From NCBI GenBank assembly GCA_963693285.1, contig OY848923.1, positions 3,172,038 to 3,236,037 on the forward strand: 64,000 bases of DNA, read 5' to 3'. The position numbers were made by a program, and so were the translations under genes. Source of the stretch: Xestospongia muta. Lineage: Eukaryota > Porifera > Demospongiae > Haplosclerida > Petrosiidae. A model generated the notes under the pieces. That model was not told the origin of the DNA. It ran no database searches and saw only the letters and a list, made by a program, of their open reading frames with translations. Of the stretch, positions 1 to 11,921 are shown piece by piece (the first letter of the stretch is position 1; every line of letters begins with the position of its first letter).

Positions 1-345
1 ATCTTGACTTCTAGACTCTGCACAGTTAATTGGGGGTTTACTCCTCATATGCTGATTCGAACTTTCAAACTGTCTTTCTCACTCATGACACTTCCGTTGC
101 GTATGTCCAAATTTCTTACAAAAATGGCATCTGGGTCCTCGTTTCTTCTGCATTAGAACCATGTCTTCTTTTTTATTCCTTCAAGTGTTGCACTTGAGGC
201 CTTTCAATCCTTTATTTTTTGTTTTTCGTGTAGCAAAGGTTCAGTGACAGTTTTCATGTCTGGTACATCAGTATTAGCTTCCAATGCTGTGACCAAATTA
301 TCATACGATTCTGGATGACTAGCTACATATGACAACCATAACAGA
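1..345 (-). pseudogene. Ty1/copia gag fragment, truncated by window edge (copy A)
   Basis: This stretch is nearly identical to 39,372-39,735, where it is the gag end of a copia element on the minus strand. It would encode the CCHC zinc-knuckle region and the end of gag. The window begins inside it, so the rest of the element, if present, lies to the left. The outer boundary is hard to place because the flanking DNA is also duplicated between the two sites. Compared with the other copy it lacks a 26-bp templated insertion seen near 39,613. Confidence 0.75.
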
Positions 346-2098
346 CGGCTGGAGCCATAGCTAGATATAAAATGGTTAGAAACTTATTGTAACATTTACA
401 TTATGTACAAGTATTAGCTAAAGTACTTTGTACACATTTATGTACAGAAACATACTCCTTTTTTGTGTATGTAAAGTAGAAAGAGAGGAGTTGTATAATG
501 GAAATAGCTTCATTGATGTTTGCTATATCAATAAGAGAAATTAGACATTATGTAATAAAATAATTACAAAGTAAGGACGTGGTTTCCTAAAGCTCTCTCT
601 CTCTCTCCACTTCCATTTATTTGGGCCTCTTACCAATGGTAGATTGGTAGATAAAGAGATAGAGTGTTACAATCATTAAAATGAGTGATGCCATAGCGAT
701 GTCATAGGATCCATGAAATAGCAATGAGATTTAATGAAATAGTTAGATGTTTTCTATGGAATGATCCCCCAATATACTCTAATTAGTTGATTAAAGTAAC
801 ATAACTATTAATGTTTACCGTGAACTCTTATATCTTTCTGCTTATCTCAACCTATTTAAGTATAAGTGCATGTGTCCACACAGGTTGCATAATTAAGCCT
901 TAGATGTATAGATTTAACAAGTCATTAAAATATAGTGTGACTTCACTGTAAGTGTGTCTGTTGTATTTAATCTCATGTATTCATAACCTGTATTTATCTT
1001 ATTATATGTGATCACTAAATAACTGACAAATTGCTGAACTGTTTATTAAGATAAGAATACATAATTCACATAACCAGCAGAAAAAAAAACCATAATTTTG
1101 AAAAGTCAGTATTTTATACTAGATATAATGCTTGCAAACAAATGAATTGTTATTTCCTTTTTGTCTTTCTCTCTTCAGACAAAGGCTGAGTGTAGAGTAT
1201 TGATAACAGATGTAGTGTTTTAATGAAAAATTTTTAATCATAGTTCTTCAGAATTAACCTGTAGAGATGAAAGGAAAAATTAAGCTCTCATCCTTCCATC
1301 TATCTATTCATCAATTCCTTCATCTATCCATTTATCCAAACAAAGGATGTGAACCATACACTATTGAAACTACTATTAGGACACACCTACTTAAAAGACA
1401 TTTCCAAGACTTATATAAACTAAACCTAGTGAACTTTTTAAATGAATACAAATGATGATTTATTGTATCACGTGAACCTACATTGAATTATTTGTTAAAT
1501 TTAAAGTCTACAATTGTCAATTTTATTCTAGTTATGAAATCGTTTCTTGACTATTTTATTAAAATAATCTACTAGACTATACTGGTCTCATACATGTACA
1601 TATAGTAGTATGTGTGATCTGTGGTTAGAAAACTTACAAATATATATGTTGAGAGTTTATATTACTAACCACAAATCTTACCTGACTCTATACATACAAA
1701 GTACTTACATGTATTATAGTAAACTATAATAAATGTATATACTAGTAATATGGTAACATGAATGTATATAAATGTATATACATTACTTATTGCAACATGA
1801 TCCTGAAGTTCCATTATAGCATTCAAATAAGAACAGCCAGAAAGAATAAACAAGGCCATAATCTTTTATGTAATAATATAAGTGTTGATGAGGGTACATA
1901 TTTACCTGGTGAGTCCAGAATTCCAAGACATGATAGAGCCTTAATTGTAAAGTTTCAAGCAAATAAAATAACATAATAAAGGCATGTATATGTTCCTCTT
2001 TTCTAGAGGAACCATCCAACACATCTCCAGACAATTGCTCACAGTGGGCAAAAACAAAATTTGATTAAATTTCTAGAAGCACGACAATGCTTGTCATT
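346..2098. other. Non-coding duplicated DNA
   Basis: No supportable gene. The stretch contains a CT microsatellite near 593-606 and a CATC-rich tract near 1,290-1,335 that produces a spurious open frame. It is present again at 39,740-41,486 with scattered substitutions and no sign of codon-level conservation. Confidence 0.7.
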
Positions 2099-2946
2099 AT
2101 TAACCTTCCTGCGAGTTGGCGCAAAGCGATGTTATTGTAGTCTGTCAGTGTGTGTGTCTGTGTCTGTGTCTGTTACTCCGGTTTTTCTTGAACTGCTATA
2201 ATTTCGTAAGCGAAGCATTGGCAGCTACCAAAGTTTAGCAACGAATAGAAAAACGTGTGGACTTTACAACATTAGTATCAAGAACATCGTCAAGGAAAAC
2301 GAAAGATTAAAACGCACAAAAAAATTTTCAGTCAGCAGAGGTGAAGGTGCCGTTTCTCGAAAAGTAAAAACTTAATGTGGAGATTTTAGTATGTTGTAGA
2401 CAATCTTAGAGGAATACGCATCAGCAAGACAGAAGGCCGTTGTTCGAAGCAATCTTCAGAAAAGTTCTGAGAAGTGTTTGTACATGGACTTGGAGCGTAG
2501 TAACGCATTCAGAAAACGTTTCCAAGCACTGAAAAAACTGCTACTAATAATTAATATATCGATTTATATTTATACTGCTGGACGCTTCCAAAGAACGTTT
2601 TATCTTTAAGTTACAACTAATTTTGTTTACGAAATATCGATACATTTTAAAGGGTCATGTAAACTCTCAGAGAAACTTTCATAACGAATCTAGCACTTAA
2701 TATTGCTCGGTAATTGAATGATATTATCACTTACTCAGTTACCGGTTCACAAATATGGCAAAGCTAGAAATCAGGCAACAATTAATGAGCATATAGAAGA
2801 TGACAAAGCTTACCATTTTATGACCACACCTTCTGGAATGTTAATAAATTTTCTTGCAATGCTACCTAGCAACATCATACCTGAGCCTAAGCTGACATAG
2901 CATTTATAACTTAGAAACTGGAGCGAGGTTCGGCACTTTAGTGCCT
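2099..2946. mobile_element. Non-autonomous TIR element with subterminal hairpins (copy 1)
   Basis: This is one of four related copies in the window (others at 30,752, 41,487 and 59,589). It starts with a degraded TTAACC end, followed by a TGTG/TCTG-rich tract and a conserved block beginning GAACTGCTATAA. It ends with GCGAGGTT followed by the small hairpin GGCACTTTAGTGCC. No coding frame is evident. The same insertion occupies the equivalent place at 41,487-42,340, so it predates the segmental duplication. Confidence 0.65.
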
Positions 2947-3649
2947 TTCATTTTATATGATTTTCATCTTAATTATAATAATATTAAAATAAACAATGAA
3001 TATAAACATACTTTCACAACTATAATAATGCACAGCTCCAGATATTCATTATTCTTCCAGCTATATTTGGATCCAAATATAGCTGGAAGAGTAATAAATT
3101 TCAGTACAACTCATGACCAGTTACTTTACTCTCCCTAGTGAAAGGTAATATTTATATTAACACTAAATAAATAAGGAGAGCAATGAAACTGTGAGAGAGC
3201 CACTCAAAATAGTTCTGCTAAATTCAATGGTAGTGATTAAGTGGTTTGACTTTGCAATGCAAATGGATGATTTTTTTAATATGACATCAGATATCTACAA
3301 GGTTAGAAAAGAATATGGGTAACAGTCTAGTGTTACCAATTCTTTATATCTATTATTATAAACGAAGGTCAGCATCACCAGACTAGGTCACAGTATATAT
3401 TGATCATTTATGCATCTATATAGTCTGTGTTATTCAACTTACGATTTCATTGCATTCTCAGCTAACACAAATAGGTGCGGTGAAGTTGTTATACTGACCT
3501 TTATACCTAGTGCGCATGTGCAAAGCACGAGGTTTATTCCTGTTTGAAATATGGCTTTCAATCAATTGTCTCTCTGCAGTATCTGGTAAAGCGAGTGTGG
3601 ACGACAGGAAGTGATGTCACATCATATAGTTTATATCACGTTCATGTTT
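2947..3649. other. Non-coding flank with palindrome
   Basis: No gene is supported. The stretch contains a palindrome at 3,053-3,090. Part of it, near 3,230-3,420, resembles DNA found between units at 49,230-49,480 and 56,550-56,760, so it belongs to the amplified unit. Confidence 0.6.
3053..3090. repeat. 38-bp perfect palindrome centred on GGATCC
   Basis: The two arms are exact reverse complements around a central GGATCC. Outside this core the arms stay similar but carry mismatches. The paralogous site at 42,436-42,497 is a perfect 62-bp palindrome. Confidence 0.95.
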
Positions 3650-3775
3650 CCTAGTGTCTAATTTCCGGCAGGAAATATATACTTTGTTGTATAAAGTAGG
3701 TTAAGGTTTAGAGGGTGGGGATCAGTTTAATACACAACAAAGTATACATTTCCTGCCGGACGAATAGACACTGCC
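3650..3775. mobile_element. MITE with long TIRs and 9-bp target duplication
   Basis: This 126-bp element has terminal inverted repeats of roughly 45-50 bp related to GGCAGTGTCTATTTGTCCGG, which meet around a short GGGTGGGG-containing centre. It is flanked on both sides by TTCATGTTT (3,641-3,649 and 3,776-3,784). The sister locus near 43,020-43,060 lacks the insert. A second copy in the opposite orientation is at 13,221. The 9-bp duplication fits Mutator-like elements, but no transposase is present here. Confidence 0.9.
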
Positions 3776-3784
3776 TTCATGTTT

Positions 3785-4568
3785 ATATCCATGTTTTATG
3801 TTAGTGGACAACAAACAGCAAACTACAAATTATTCAGTTGTTTTAATAACTAATTTATAGATTTCTGTGAATTACTCACTATATATAATTTTGGTAGTTG
3901 GTATACTATTACAAATAACAAATTATGGAGTGATATATATTTTTTGGCTTCTAGATTACTTATTACAATGGCTTCTATCAAATGTGATTAATAAGTGGAG
4001 GAACTGCTAGCATAGCCGTTTGCATGTATGCTAGATGGAGCTGCTATCTTCATACGCCAAAGTGTTAAAAACATATGAGGTGGATACTAGCTTAGCTTGC
4101 TATACAAAGCAATTCTTCTTTTCCTCCGCTCCCTTTCTTTCCTCCATTCCTTTGACATTAGTTGAAGTGAACATGATCACTATGCACAACAATCCACACA
4201 TTTCTAGTTTGCTTCTAGACACTCTTCTGCCACATTAGCTGATCATAATGGAGGAGGGGCTAACTCACTATATGGTCATGACCTATATTGTCAATATAAG
4301 GCTATTTGTACAAAATTGAAAGTGCATACCCTAATGCACATTATACAATTAGAATGTATTAATTAGTATCTAAGATATAGAATTAATTTCTCATTGAGGT
4401 ATGCATTTATGTGTCCAACGAATAACCAACATCTATTTTCAAATATAAACCAACTAGGAGGTCTATAGAAACATGTTCTATAAATAAAACCGACACTCCT
4501 ATTCAAATGATGGGCTATGAATTTTTAACACTTATGTTCATTTTGCTATCGGAAATGATGATGTCATT
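3785..4568. other. Conserved 3' flank of fucosyltransferase gene 1
   Basis: This non-coding stretch is shared with the equivalent positions of all other units, for example the run starting GCTAGATGGAGCTGC near 4,029. It lies downstream of the gene's stop codon and may hold its 3' UTR. No AATAAA is visible close to the stop on the minus strand. Confidence 0.5.
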
Positions 4569-5792
4569 TTACCATGTTGGATATTGTTGACAGTCATGTT
4601 GGACACTAAACCATTGTTCAATGTCATCATATACTGTCATACATTGATTAGGCTCATACAGTTTGTTGCACACATCACAAGGAATATGATGGGTCCCACC
4701 ATCTACTATAGTCCAATCATCTCTCCATTTAAAGAACTTATTATAAAGTCGAGGATTCTTACCAATTTTTTTCAGGTAATTGGCAAGATCAATTGCTCTC
4801 TTAAAATCAAGTCCATTAATGAAAGAATTGGGAGGGACGACTTCAGGATTTGATAGATTTGCTCCTGATACTATTACTGGAACTATTTCATTCTTTAAAG
4901 CATTTCTGTAGGTTTTTTCTGTAATATAATCTTCACATACAGAACTCTCAAAAGCCAAATAAAACTTGTACTTTCGTAACAAAGAGAAACAGTTTGGTTT
5001 ACATGATTTCCCACATTTACCATAAACATCAACATCAATATATTTTTTTAACTTCCTTACTGCATCTAAACGAGGACGTTTACAATTACTTATAAAAGCA
5101 ATTGCTGTTTTAGTTCTGTTTTCAAGGTAGTTTTTATTAGAATCACAACCATCTTTAAACTTTCCAGGAACTATGAAGAAATAACTTTCTCTAATATCTG
5201 AACTAAACTTGTATGTCATTGTCCAGTTAAATAGAGATCTGGAATATAGGATAAATTCATGATATCTTTTAACATGAGACGGTGGCTCTTTAGTGTAGAA
5301 AATCCATTTCTGGTGTGGTGGTCGACTCATGTTACTAGCAGAAATAATACCTTTTAATAAATCACCTTCTGGAATATGAAAAACTACAGCACTGCTATTA
5401 GAATAAAGATTCTTGTCACCAGTAAGAAAACACTTGTTTCTGTTTTGTCCACATGTTATTGGCCTACTATTACCAAGTGATTCAACAAAATTTATGCCAA
5501 ACCAAGTTGTCCATAATAGAATGATTTTCCCATTACTACCTACTGTAGTAATGCTATCAGAAATTGAAGTATTGAGGTGTCTACAGCCATTAATCTTCTT
5601 AACAGGAAGTACCTTTGGCTGGATAATATTTTGAGATACTGTATTATCAGCATGATTCCATGATAGCGGTCGAAATGATACCGTTTTCATGGCGACGACG
5701 ACAAACACGAACGATACCGTCAAAGACAGAACATACAGGACAATAACCTTTTTCCATTTTAACTTGAAGAATTTAAAGTTGACAGACATCAT
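4569..5792 (-). CDS. Alpha-1,3-fucosyltransferase-like, GT10 family (copy 1)
   Basis: Predicted Golgi enzyme that transfers fucose from GDP-fucose to N-acetylglucosamine-containing glycans. It is intronless, 407 residues from the ATG. The layout is type II: a short basic cytosolic start, a membrane helix at about residues 16-34, a short stem, the GT10 N-terminal domain at about 90-214, and the GT10 C-terminal domain at about 225-385. The family signature lies at 279-293 (FESS then EDYITEK); other copies here have FENS. Six N-glycosylation sequons are visible (N74, N132, N154, N189, N225, N312). C-terminal cysteines at 372, 375, 384 and 401 could form the disulfides typical of the family. The open frame continues 16 codons upstream to 5,840, but only to a TTG; the paired ATG codons at 5,792 match the starts of all other copies. 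The acceptor is unknown. Confidence 0.88.
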   Translation of the reverse strand: MMSVNFKFFKLKWKKVIVLYVLSLTVSFVFVVVAMKTVSFRPLSWNHADNTVSQNIIQPKVLPVKKINGCRHLNTSISDSITTVGSNGKIILLWTTWFGINFVESLGNSRPITCGQNRNKCFLTGDKNLYSNSSAVVFHIPEGDLLKGIISASNMSRPPHQKWIFYTKEPPSHVKRYHEFILYSRSLFNWTMTYKFSSDIRESYFFIVPGKFKDGCDSNKNYLENRTKTAIAFISNCKRPRLDAVRKLKKYIDVDVYGKCGKSCKPNCFSLLRKYKFYLAFESSVCEDYITEKTYRNALKNEIVPVIVSGANLSNPEVVPPNSFINGLDFKRAIDLANYLKKIGKNPRLYNKFFKWRDDWTIVDGGTHHIPCDVCNKLYEPNQCMTVYDDIEQWFSVQHDCQQYPTW

Positions 5793-5903
5793 GTATAGTA
5801 AGTAGACTCTGTGATCAAATTCCAAGTTTCTAATCTCCAACTTTTCTAGTTACCTCCTTCTTTAATAATCAACCGGAAGCGTATTATACATGTAAATAAA
5901 TAA

Positions 5904-5906
<3 letters not shown>

Positions 5907-5936
<30 letters not shown>
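5907..5936. repeat. (TA)n microsatellite
   Basis: About fifteen TA repeats follow a TAAA-repeat tract, upstream of fucosyltransferase gene 1. The equivalent place in unit 3 has only a remnant. Confidence 0.95.
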
Positions 5937-5939
<3 letters not shown>

Positions 5940-5940
5940 T

Positions 5941-6519
5941 AAGGCCACGGTTGCCATGGTTACATTCGCTAAACATGGCTGCTTATAGACTACAACGAGA
6001 AACATATTCAAATTTTTAACAACTTAACATTATCACTAACACAATCAATGCGTGCGCACTATCCTCCTATGCACACGTTTTTAGGCTATTATATTAATTA
6101 CCTGTACAGTGTGGCTTTAAAACACAGTCTCTAAAGTAATGTATTAATGTGAGATTAAGTATTTTTATGATCTTCATTCACATTACATCAACATATTTTT
6201 AACATATAATTAGTGTAGATATACAACATATATGAAAGATGTTATTATAATTATTTACAATAATGTAATTCATAAAACATTGTTCATTAGAGATCATGCT
6301 ACGACCAGTAGTATATAAATACAAATGATTTCTCTGAACTCATTCACTGAAAAAAAACAAATGTCAATTTAAATATATACATACATGAACTTTACCCTAC
6401 AAGAAACAAACTAATATACACATCAAACAGGAAGTCAAAGATTATAATTATATCAACATATTAATATTACAATCACAAAGATTAATAATCGTTATAAATT
6501 AGTTACAACATTCCTCAAC
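5941..6519. other. Conserved 5' flank of fucosyltransferase gene 1
   Basis: Non-coding DNA shared with the other units. It probably includes the promoter of the minus-strand gene, but no core promoter element can be assigned with confidence. Confidence 0.5.
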
Positions 6520-9343
6520 TTCTAGGTCGAAATGTAATGTCCATAACAATCAATTGGTTTCAGGTTCTATTATATAACACTGAAGAGAGGAGGTGGTGGA
6601 CAATGCGACCTCTGACTGAACATGACCTTGTTCTAGGTTCAAGGGTGCATGAGTATTTGATGTACTGCATGAGAAAGTCCAATCATTGAAGTCATTTGAC
6701 TCTTGATTATCACTGTCAAGGAAATAGCAATATCAACGTTGATCAACATAACACTTGAATGGTGCTAAAAGAAGTTTGCACTTTGTATGAAACAGGACCA
6801 GTAATACGTGTTACAATGACAGTAATCCACTAGTCTTGTAATTTCTTGCATACAAGCGATCCCCTACTGCAAATTTTTGAGAATGTCTATTAACAGATAA
6901 CAACTTGTCTTGTTTCTTAATAACATCTTGATGGAGTAGGTACAGATGAGTACGAAGTCTCTGACCCATTAGTACTTCAACAGATGAGAGACCAATGATA
7001 CAATGAGGAACGACACATCAATTAGTAAGAGATATAATTTTCCTATAAAAGCTCCAATATGATTAATATATATATACTCTTATCCATAGTCCACTGGGAA
7101 ATTCCCACAGATGCAAAGGAGCTTTACTTGGCATTGTACAATGCAGTTAACGAATCGTGCACTGTTAAACTTCAGTTTCAATGTCAGAGTCTGAACAAGG
7201 CCACCAAACATCTGAACTAGCAAAACTTTTCATCTTGCTCACTCCTGGGTGCGTCTCGTGTAGCTGTTTGATGATGTATCTTCTCTCTTCTAAATAAATT
7301 TCTACCCTCGATTCTCAAAGTATGCAAACATCTGTAACACTTAACTCTGTGTGACGTTGAAAATAAGAAGTTGGCTTAAGGCATCAGCATTTGCCACTTT
7401 TTTACCAGCTCTATGTTGAATGGTGTACTGATAACCTGACAATGTTAAAGCCCATCGTTGTATTCTGAAGAATGACATGACTGGAGTTTAATGAAACTTG
7501 CTTAGGAGACATTTCAATGGCTGTTGGTCAGAATACAATGTAAATGGCTTGCCATACAAGTATTGATGACATTGTTTTACAGCAAGAACAGTTGCTAATG
7601 CTTCCTTCTCCAGCTGAGAATATTTCTTTTCTGAAGAAGACAACGTTCAAGAGATGAAGGAATAGGTGTTTTCCACTATTATCATCTGTTTTGTGAACAA
7701 AGACAGCCATTAGGCTAAAGGGGAAGCAACGAATGAGAAAAATAATAGTATCAAACTATCAAAATAGACCAGTAACGAGGAAGACTGAAGGAGATCTTTG
7801 GCTTTTTTAAAGGCTTTAGCTTGTGCCCTAGACCACTTCCATTCAGTATCTTTACAGAATAGAATGTGTAATGGAGCTAAAATTGTTGACAGATTAGGGA
7901 AACACTTAATTTGCTATTATAATTGAGTAACCCTAAAAAGGATTTCAATTTAATGATAGTAGGCTCTGGGGCCTTTTCGATGGCTTTTACCTTACTGCTT
8001 GAGGAGTGAAGGCCACTCGCATCAATGACATGACCGAATTATTCTGCAATCTCTGATACTAAAATAATACCTTATAAATGTTGATTGTCATCATTAATTT
8101 TTTGAGTCATCATCATGTAATATCTGCTGGTATGCATGACTGAGATCAACTTTTGAGAAATAGTTCCACTTGAGAGAGCTGTAAAAAGGTCATCAACATG
8201 AGGTAATGGATAGGAGTCTGTCTGAAAGACTTGGTTAATGGTCACCTAGTAGTCCTCACTAATGTTAGTGTCATTTTTCACAACAGAACAATTGGCACAG
8301 CCCAATCTGAAAATGATACTGGTGTGATAATACACAGATTTTATAACCATTCCAACTCTTTCTGAATTTTCTCTTTGAGTAAATATGGTACCAGTTGAGG
8401 TTTGAAAAAATGAGGTTGAGCTGTAGGATCTATGGTTAATTGAGCATGAAACCCTTTTAGTGTTCCCAGCTGATTATGAAAAAGATTCTGATGTTTTGTA
8501 ATAAGTTATGCAAAGCAGACAACATATTGACGATGTGAATAGCAGACAAATTTAGTTTAATTTTCTCAAGCCAATTTTGTCTGAATTAACTTGGACCCTG
8601 ACATTTTTTAACAATTAACAGAAGGATGAGGGCTTGTGACTCATATTCAATTTGGACATCTATGTATCCTAATACAACCAATGTTTCTCCTGTATAAATG
8701 CAAATAGAAACATCAGTAGGGTCTCAATTGGTCAGTAACTCTTAAAATAGGCTTTAAGTATCTTCACTAATTATAGAGAGGGAAGCCCCTCTGTCTAGTA
8801 CCATGGGAAGGACTGCCTTGTTTACATGGACTGTCAAAACAAATGGGTTGGTCTTGTCTGTAACTGGGGAATTCGAAAGTTCATACCCATAAGTGTCTTG
8901 TTGCTGTGGAAATGGTGTGATTTCGCTAGAAAAAGGCTGAGTCTTGTAATTTAGAATGTGTAGCTTGACTTTATGAGGTCTTCTTTGATACCTTTTTTTA
9001 CTCTGACAAACCTTTGCAATATGGCCAACTTTAATTTGCCACAATTACGACATTCGACCTGTCTAAAACGACACGGACTTTCATGATGAATGTTACCACT
9101 TCGATGACATGATGACAATTTAGATGTTTGTACTTGCAGACGTTGCACTGTTGCAGTAGTTGGCGATTTTTTCTGTAACTCATTTATATCCCAAGCTGCA
9201 ACTTCGATTGCCAGTGCAATTTCAAGAGAAAAGAGATTCATACGGAAGCCGAAGACGGTCATTTCAATTCCTATTTCCAAATTCTTCCGTGCAGCTTCGC
9301 GTATTTGAAAATTCCAATTAAAGACCCAATTCATAGCTTTCAA
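6520..9343 (-). pseudogene. Decayed Ty3/gypsy element (relic 1)
   Basis: The minus strand retains, in order from 9,343 downwards: a gag end, one CCHC-type knuckle region near 9,000-9,060, a protease site in which the usual D-T/S-G-A reads DRGAS near 8,800, and broken reverse transcriptase near 8,250-8,450. RNase H remnants follow near 7,380-7,900, then the integrase HHCC region near 7,100-7,270 and an integrase C-terminal tail near 6,800-7,000. Stops and frameshifts are frequent and most of the integrase catalytic core is missing. No LTRs were found. Homologous relics sit at the same place in all five units, so the insertion predates amplification. Confidence 0.8.
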
Positions 9344-9697
9344 TTCCTATTAACAACCAGAAAAACACTGACAGGAAATATGGTTACTCTGTCACTAAGA
9401 GACATATATGAAGGATTAGAGCCATATTAGGTGTCAGCCAAAAGTCAGAAGAATCATCTATTATGAAAACATGTGATACCATTCAGGTATAAGCAGTAAT
9501 ATAGTTATATTACTCAAAACGTTAAAGCATTTATTTCTATTATAAGAAAAAATTACAATTTTCTGTTAGATTATTGAGACATAGATGTATGTGGATCCGA
9601 TTGCTTATTACTCATCAGTTAAATAAATGTCATAAGGTTATACCTTATATATGTCCATTGTAGCTATTACAGATTATAATAATATAGAGATACAGTG

Positions 9698-10250
9698 ATG
9701 GTTTTGTTACCTTTAATGGATCCGGAAGGTTCACAAGAAAGGAGTAAGCAGAGATTTAAAAGAAGGATATATCATAGAAAGGTATGTAAACTGTTTTCCT
9801 TGTTTTCAATATAATTTGAAAACCTTTCAGGGACCAAATTTTATTTGGCACTGTGATGGCTATGATAAATTAGAGACATTTGGTATCACTATTCACGGCT
9901 GCATTGATGGGTATGTTGCTGATATCCATGATTTCTTTTTTTAAGTTTTTGACATAGGTACTCATGAAGAATTATGTGGATGAAATGTGCAAGTACTAAC
10001 AATGGTCCACGCATTATTGGACAGTACTATTTAGATTCAGTAAGCAATTAATGGTATAAGTTATGAAATAAGCTATAATATGAATTGATAACATATTTAG
10101 GTCTTCCTAGAGCAGTGAGAGCTGACAGAGGGACATAGAACTCAATGATTGCCTTTATTCAACCAACATTAAGAATTATTCATAATGATAGCTTGTCTGC
10201 TGAAATGAAATTTAGATATAGTGGATCAAGCTCTAACTACATATACTATT
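9698..10250 (+). pseudogene. Decayed integrase-core gene (relic 1)
   Basis: Spliced-looking remnant of the integrase-like family common in invertebrate genomes, recognised from WHCDGYDKL and the GCIDG block. Three introns of about 50 bp separate the pieces: one ends at TTTCAG before GGACCA near 9,830, one ends near 9,957, and one ends before GTCTTCCTAGAGCAG near 10,100. In-frame stops include TGA shortly after the second intron and TAG in GACATAGAACTC. Both are shared with the other copies where the region can be read, so the gene was already dead when the unit was amplified. Confidence 0.7.
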
Positions 10251-10960
10251 AAAACAAGGGTGTAAATTTACACGGAGATAGGTGTACACAATACACTTCA
10301 AAAACTCTTCCCCTAGGTTGTAAATTCTAAGACTAGTATTTACACCATATAGATGTGTATCATAACTCTTTAAAATGTTACTTTGAAAGTTATTTTAGAA
10401 TTGAAATCTATAACATTAGTTTAGTATTATCTAAAACACTCAATATAATACATAAATATTGTAATGAATAAACTATAATAAACTAATAAACTATACATTA
10501 TCTCTTAGTCACTTTAGATTTACAAAATACCGTCCATCTTCTTTAGAGATGTAACAATCTCAATGACTGCAGGTGTATCTCATTGTGAGTCTTCTAGTCA
10601 AAACACATAATGGTGGATTGTCAATAAAGTGACTGGACAGGCTTTGGGTAGCTATGTCATAAAGAAAGTAAGAGCCCACTAGGTGGATCAAGACACTCTT
10701 AAAAGAGTTTAGTTCTCATGTGGCTTCTTCTTCTACCATGATATGAAAAATGGTCACTTCAGCAGAATGGCATATGATCATGTATGGAGCAATGAACTGA
10801 ACTGTTGCAGAAAAGACTGACAAGTTGTCTGAATTCTAAAGTGAAATTAATGGGCTTTTATGAATATTGAAAAAATTACAAATATTATAACATAAACCAA
10901 TATATTTTATCATATCAAGTACACTATAAACTACAAACTACAAAGATTACAATATTAAAA
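10251..10960. other. Non-coding unit junction
   Basis: No gene. The stretch matches 49,550-49,790 and 56,870-57,430 in other units. It replaces the later exons of the integrase relic that are still present in unit 2. Confidence 0.6.
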
Positions 10961-11339
10961 TTATTCAGTTGTTTTAATAACTAACTTATAGATTTCATGT
11001 GAATTACTCACTATATATAATTTTGCTAGTTGGTGTACTATTACAACAACAGCTAATTATGGAGTGATATATTTTTTTGGCTTCTAGATTACTTTTACAC
11101 TGGCTTTGATCAAATGTGATTAATAAGTGGAGGAGCTACTAGCATAGCCATTTCCATGTATGCTAGATGGAGCTGCTATCTTTATAAGCCAAAGTGATTT
11201 TTATGTGGTAATATTTAAGGCCTATTTAACATATGAGCTGCATACTAACTTAGTTTGCTACACCAAGCAATTCTTCTTTCCCTTCCCTTCCCTTTCTCTC
11301 CTCCAATACTTTGACATTAGTTGAAGTGAACATGAAGAC

Positions 11340-11570
11340 TATGCAAACATATGGTATCGTACAACACTCCATACATTCCTATTGTATTTAAATATGCACT
11401 ATACAAACATATGGCACTGTACAACACTCCGTACATTCCTATTGTATTTAAATATACACTGTACAAGCATATGGTACAGTACAACACTTTACACATTCCT
11501 ATTGTATTTAAATATGCACTATAGAAACATATTGCACTGTACAACACTCCATACATTCCTAGTTTGCTTC
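11340..11570. repeat. 60-bp tandem repeat, about four copies
   Basis: A unit containing CATTCCTATTGTATTTAAAT repeats with an exact 60-bp period and a few substitutions. The same place in units 4 and 5 has about two copies, and unit 1 has one or none. It lies downstream of fucosyltransferase gene 2. Confidence 0.95.
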
Positions 11571-11921
11571 TAGACCATCCTCTGCCCCATTAGCTGATCA
11601 TAATGGAGAAGGGACTAACTGACTACATGATCATTATTTATATTGTCAATGTAAGGCTGTTTGTACAAAACTGAAAGTGAATACTCTAATGCACGTTATA
11701 CAATTAGAATGTAGTAATTAGTATCAAAGTATAGAATTAATTTCTCCTTGAGGTATGCATATGTGTGTTCATTGAATAACCAACATCTATTTTTTAAATA
11801 TAAACCAAGTAGGAGGTCTATAGTAACATGTTCTAAATAATAATGACACTCATATTCAAATGATGGGCAGTGAATTTTTAACACTTACATTGATTTTACT
11901 ATTGGAAATTGTGATGTCATT

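Larger units (their letters stand above)
1..5880. repeat. Left copy of large segmental duplication (partner 39,372-45,180)
   Basis: The sequence aligns by eye almost continuously with 39,372-45,180, in the same orientation, through the copia end, non-coding DNA, a TIR element, a palindrome and a fucosyltransferase gene. The offset is about 39.3 kb. Differences are scattered substitutions, small indels and one MITE present only in this copy (3,650-3,775). The left edge of the duplication lies outside the window. Confidence 0.9.
3830..10960. repeat. Amplified unit 1 (about 7.1 kb)
   Basis: The unit is defined by the recurring anchor TATTCAGTTGTTTTAATAAC, seen near 3,831, 10,962, 43,097, 50,202 and 57,495. 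It contains a minus-strand fucosyltransferase gene, a minus-strand gypsy relic and a plus-strand integrase relic. The end points are a convention; true junctions need alignment. Confidence 0.8.

Noticed and set aside
1267..1455. 62-codon plus-strand open stretch, also at 40,654
   Set aside because: Low-complexity CATC repeat; conservation is explained by the segmental duplication.
1620..1676. Short inverted repeat CTGTGGTTAG/CTAACCACA
   Set aside because: About 9 bp arms in AT-rich DNA with no target duplication; too weak to call an element.
4584..4853. 89-codon plus-strand open stretch recurring in all five units
   Set aside because: It is antisense to the catalytic C-terminus of the fucosyltransferase genes; its recurrence follows from conservation of the real gene.
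5793..5840. 16-codon N-terminal extension of fucosyltransferase copies 1 and 3
   Set aside because: It begins at TTG. The ATG pair at 5,792 (45,068 in copy 3) matches the start of every other copy, and the region upstream of it is out of frame or non-coding in units 2, 4 and 5.
11340..11570. Regularly spaced repeats as a CRISPR array
   Set aside because: The whole 60-bp period is repeated with no unique spacers, and the genome is eukaryotic.
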